In this document: in pieces, positions 5,952 to 7,206 of the stretch
How positions within the stretch are numbered: the stretch's first letter is position 1
Layout: every line of letters starts with the position of its first letter
NCBI GenBank assembly: GCA_023439605.1
Contig: JAEXNS010000105.1
Location: 1 to 7,206, forward strand
DNA length: 7,206 nucleotides
Origin: Bacillota bacterium
GTDB taxonomy: Bacteria > Bacillota > Clostridia > Oscillospirales > Ruminococcaceae
Reading direction: 5' to 3'
Made by a program: the position numbers and the translations under genes
Notes under the pieces: generated by a model
The model's input: only the letters and a program-made list of their open reading frames with translations
Database searches by the model: none
Told to the model about the DNA's origin: nothing

Positions 5952-7206
5952 TCACACTATCGCTTTATTTCTCCAACTTCCTTTTTTCCAACGAAGCACC
6001 ATAATAATACCCCTTAAACATTCATCAGCTGTTGTCCCAAGAAAAATACCTGCAACTCCTACTTTTAAAAACACACCAAAACCATAACCAACACTTATTC
6101 CTATTATCCACATAGAAAACAACCCCATCAAAACAGGAAAAAGAAAATCCCCTGCCGACTTCATACTTCCTATTACAACTAAGTTTGTAGTCCTACCTAT
6201 TTCCATCAAGATACTTATCGCCAAAATCTGTTGAACTAAAGAAAGAACATTTTTGTTTTCTGTAAAAAAACTTAAAGTGAACGGTGAAAGCAAACAATTT
6301 AAAATTGCAATTAAAATACTCACAGGTATACATAATTTTAATGAACGCCAAACCCTTTGATACGCTTCATCCTCTTTTTTTGCGCCGACTAAATGACCTG
6401 TCACTATTTGTGTAGCTTGTGCAACTGACAAAGCAAAAACAATTGAAAAGGACATAAGCATGTTTGCGTATACCTTTGCATTTACAGAGTCATCACCCAT
6501 GTTATTTATAAAGGAGAGAAGAATTATTTGATAAAAACTATATGCCATATTTTCACCTGAAGATGGAATTCCTATTTTAAACATTTTCGCAAGTATATCA
6601 AACGGGAATTTTTTCAACAACAAAATGGATATTTTACCAATTTTTAATTTATAGAAAATAACTACTGCAATAATTAAAGCTATTGTTCTTGCTAAAATAG
6701 TAGAAATCGCAACTCCTCTTACGCCTAAATCTAGATATTTAAGTGGTCCATATAGAAACATATAATTTCCAATAATATTAATAACATTGACAATCAAAGA
6801 AATATACATCCCTGTTTTTGTATGGCCATTACATCTTAAAATTTGAATCATAACATTGTATATAGCTTGTAAAAAGAGAAAACCACCAACAAAAGCAATA
6901 TAATTTTTTGCATCTTCACGCATATTTTGAGGAATATTCATTATATTAATAAACCAATCTTTAGCCAAAATTAACATTCCACTTATAATCAAACCTAAAA
7001 CAAGGTTAAAAACTGTACTTAAAGTATATATTTGATTCATTTTTTTTATTTGTTTAGCACCTAAATACTGGGACACAACGACACCAGTAGCTCCAGCTAT
7101 AACCCCAAAAAGAATTATAAATAAATTCAAAATCTGATTTGAATTTCCAACTGCACCAACTGCTGTTTCAGAATATCTGCTCAACATAAGTGTATCTACA
7201 TTGTTG
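5952..7206 (-). CDS. MATE-family multidrug/cation antiporter, N-terminus outside window
   Basis: An integral membrane exporter of the MATE family (NorM/DinF-like), which moves drugs, dyes or metabolites out in exchange for Na+ or H+. The frame stays open to the window edge: before the internal Met at 7187 it reads NNVDTL, giving VDTLMLSRYS..AVGAVGNSNQ, the well-known MATE helix 1-2 region, so the true start lies upstream and about 20-35 residues are missing. Visible support includes successive hydrophobic helices through the whole protein, the GVVVSQYLGAK motif, the mid-protein repeat AQATQIVTGHLVGAKKEDEA (second-half counterpart of the N-terminal lobe) and a basic C-terminal end, RWKKGSWRNKAIV. 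The visible 417 residues suit a 12-helix member of about 440-450 residues. The stop is TGA at 5954-5952. No strong terminator follows. The substrate is unknown, and the neighbours give no clue. Confidence 0.93.
   Translation of the reverse strand, partial: NNVDTLMLSRYSETAVGAVGNSNQILNLFIILFGVIAGATGVVVSQYLGAKQIKKMNQIYTLSTVFNLVLGLIISGMLILAKDWFINIMNIPQNMREDAKNYIAFVGGFLFLQAIYNVMIQILRCNGHTKTGMYISLIVNVINIIGNYMFLYGPLKYLDLGVRGVAISTILARTIALIIAVVIFYKLKIGKISILLLKKFPFDILAKMFKIGIPSSGENMAYSFYQIILLSFINNMGDDSVNAKVYANMLMSFSIVFALSVAQATQIVTGHLVGAKKEDEAYQRVWRSLKLCIPVSILIAILNCLLSPFTLSFFTENKNVLSLVQQILAISILMEIGRTTNLVVIGSMKSAGDFLFPVLMGLFSMWIIGISVGYGFGVFLKVGVAGIFLGTTADECLRGIIMVLRWKKGSWRNKAIV

Noticed and set aside
7185..7187. 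Met codon at 7187 as the true start of the transporter
   Set aside because: The frame is open to the window edge and the residues before it (NNVDTL) belong to the conserved MATE N-terminal region; no ribosome-binding site precedes it.

Overview
The window is AT-rich DNA with three genes, all on the minus strand. The extracytoplasmic carbohydrate esterase carries a dockerin, and together with the base composition, strong AAGGAG-type ribosome-binding sites and protein styles this points to an anaerobic, plant-fibre-degrading Firmicute of class Clostridia (Ruminococcus- or Clostridium-like) that makes a cellulosome or a similar cohesin-dockerin complex. The genus cannot be fixed from the sequence alone.

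Layout in transcription order (right to left). 7206-5952: a MATE-family multidrug/Na+ antiporter, cut at its N-terminus by the window edge. 5951-5470: a 482-base gap with unusual content. It holds a -10-like box, a Shine-Dalgarno plus ATG that opens only a three-codon frame, a GC-rich hairpin, an AT palindrome, and two diverged copies of a 43-base repeat, one of them inside a GC-rich island that stands out from its surroundings. 5469-4111: a secreted CE2-type acetyl-xylan/acetyl-glucan esterase with an N-terminal type I dockerin. 4110-3954: a short gap holding a strong terminator hairpin that ends the esterase transcript, with a good sigma-A promoter laid over it that should drive the next gene. 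3953-36: a very large soluble hybrid histidine kinase (four PAS domains, GAF, HisKA, HATPase, two receivers, Hpt). 35-1: nothing recognisable.

The three genes do not form an obvious pathway. The esterase removes acetyl groups from plant polysaccharide while docked on a scaffoldin. The kinase is an internal multistep phosphorelay whose output regulator is not in the window, and the transporter is a generic exporter. Terminator and promoter placement suggests the kinase is transcribed separately from the esterase. The least explained part is the 5470-5951 gap: either the remains of a dispersed repeat element or a structured leader/small RNA. I found no phage, CRISPR, tRNA, rRNA or complete insertion sequence.
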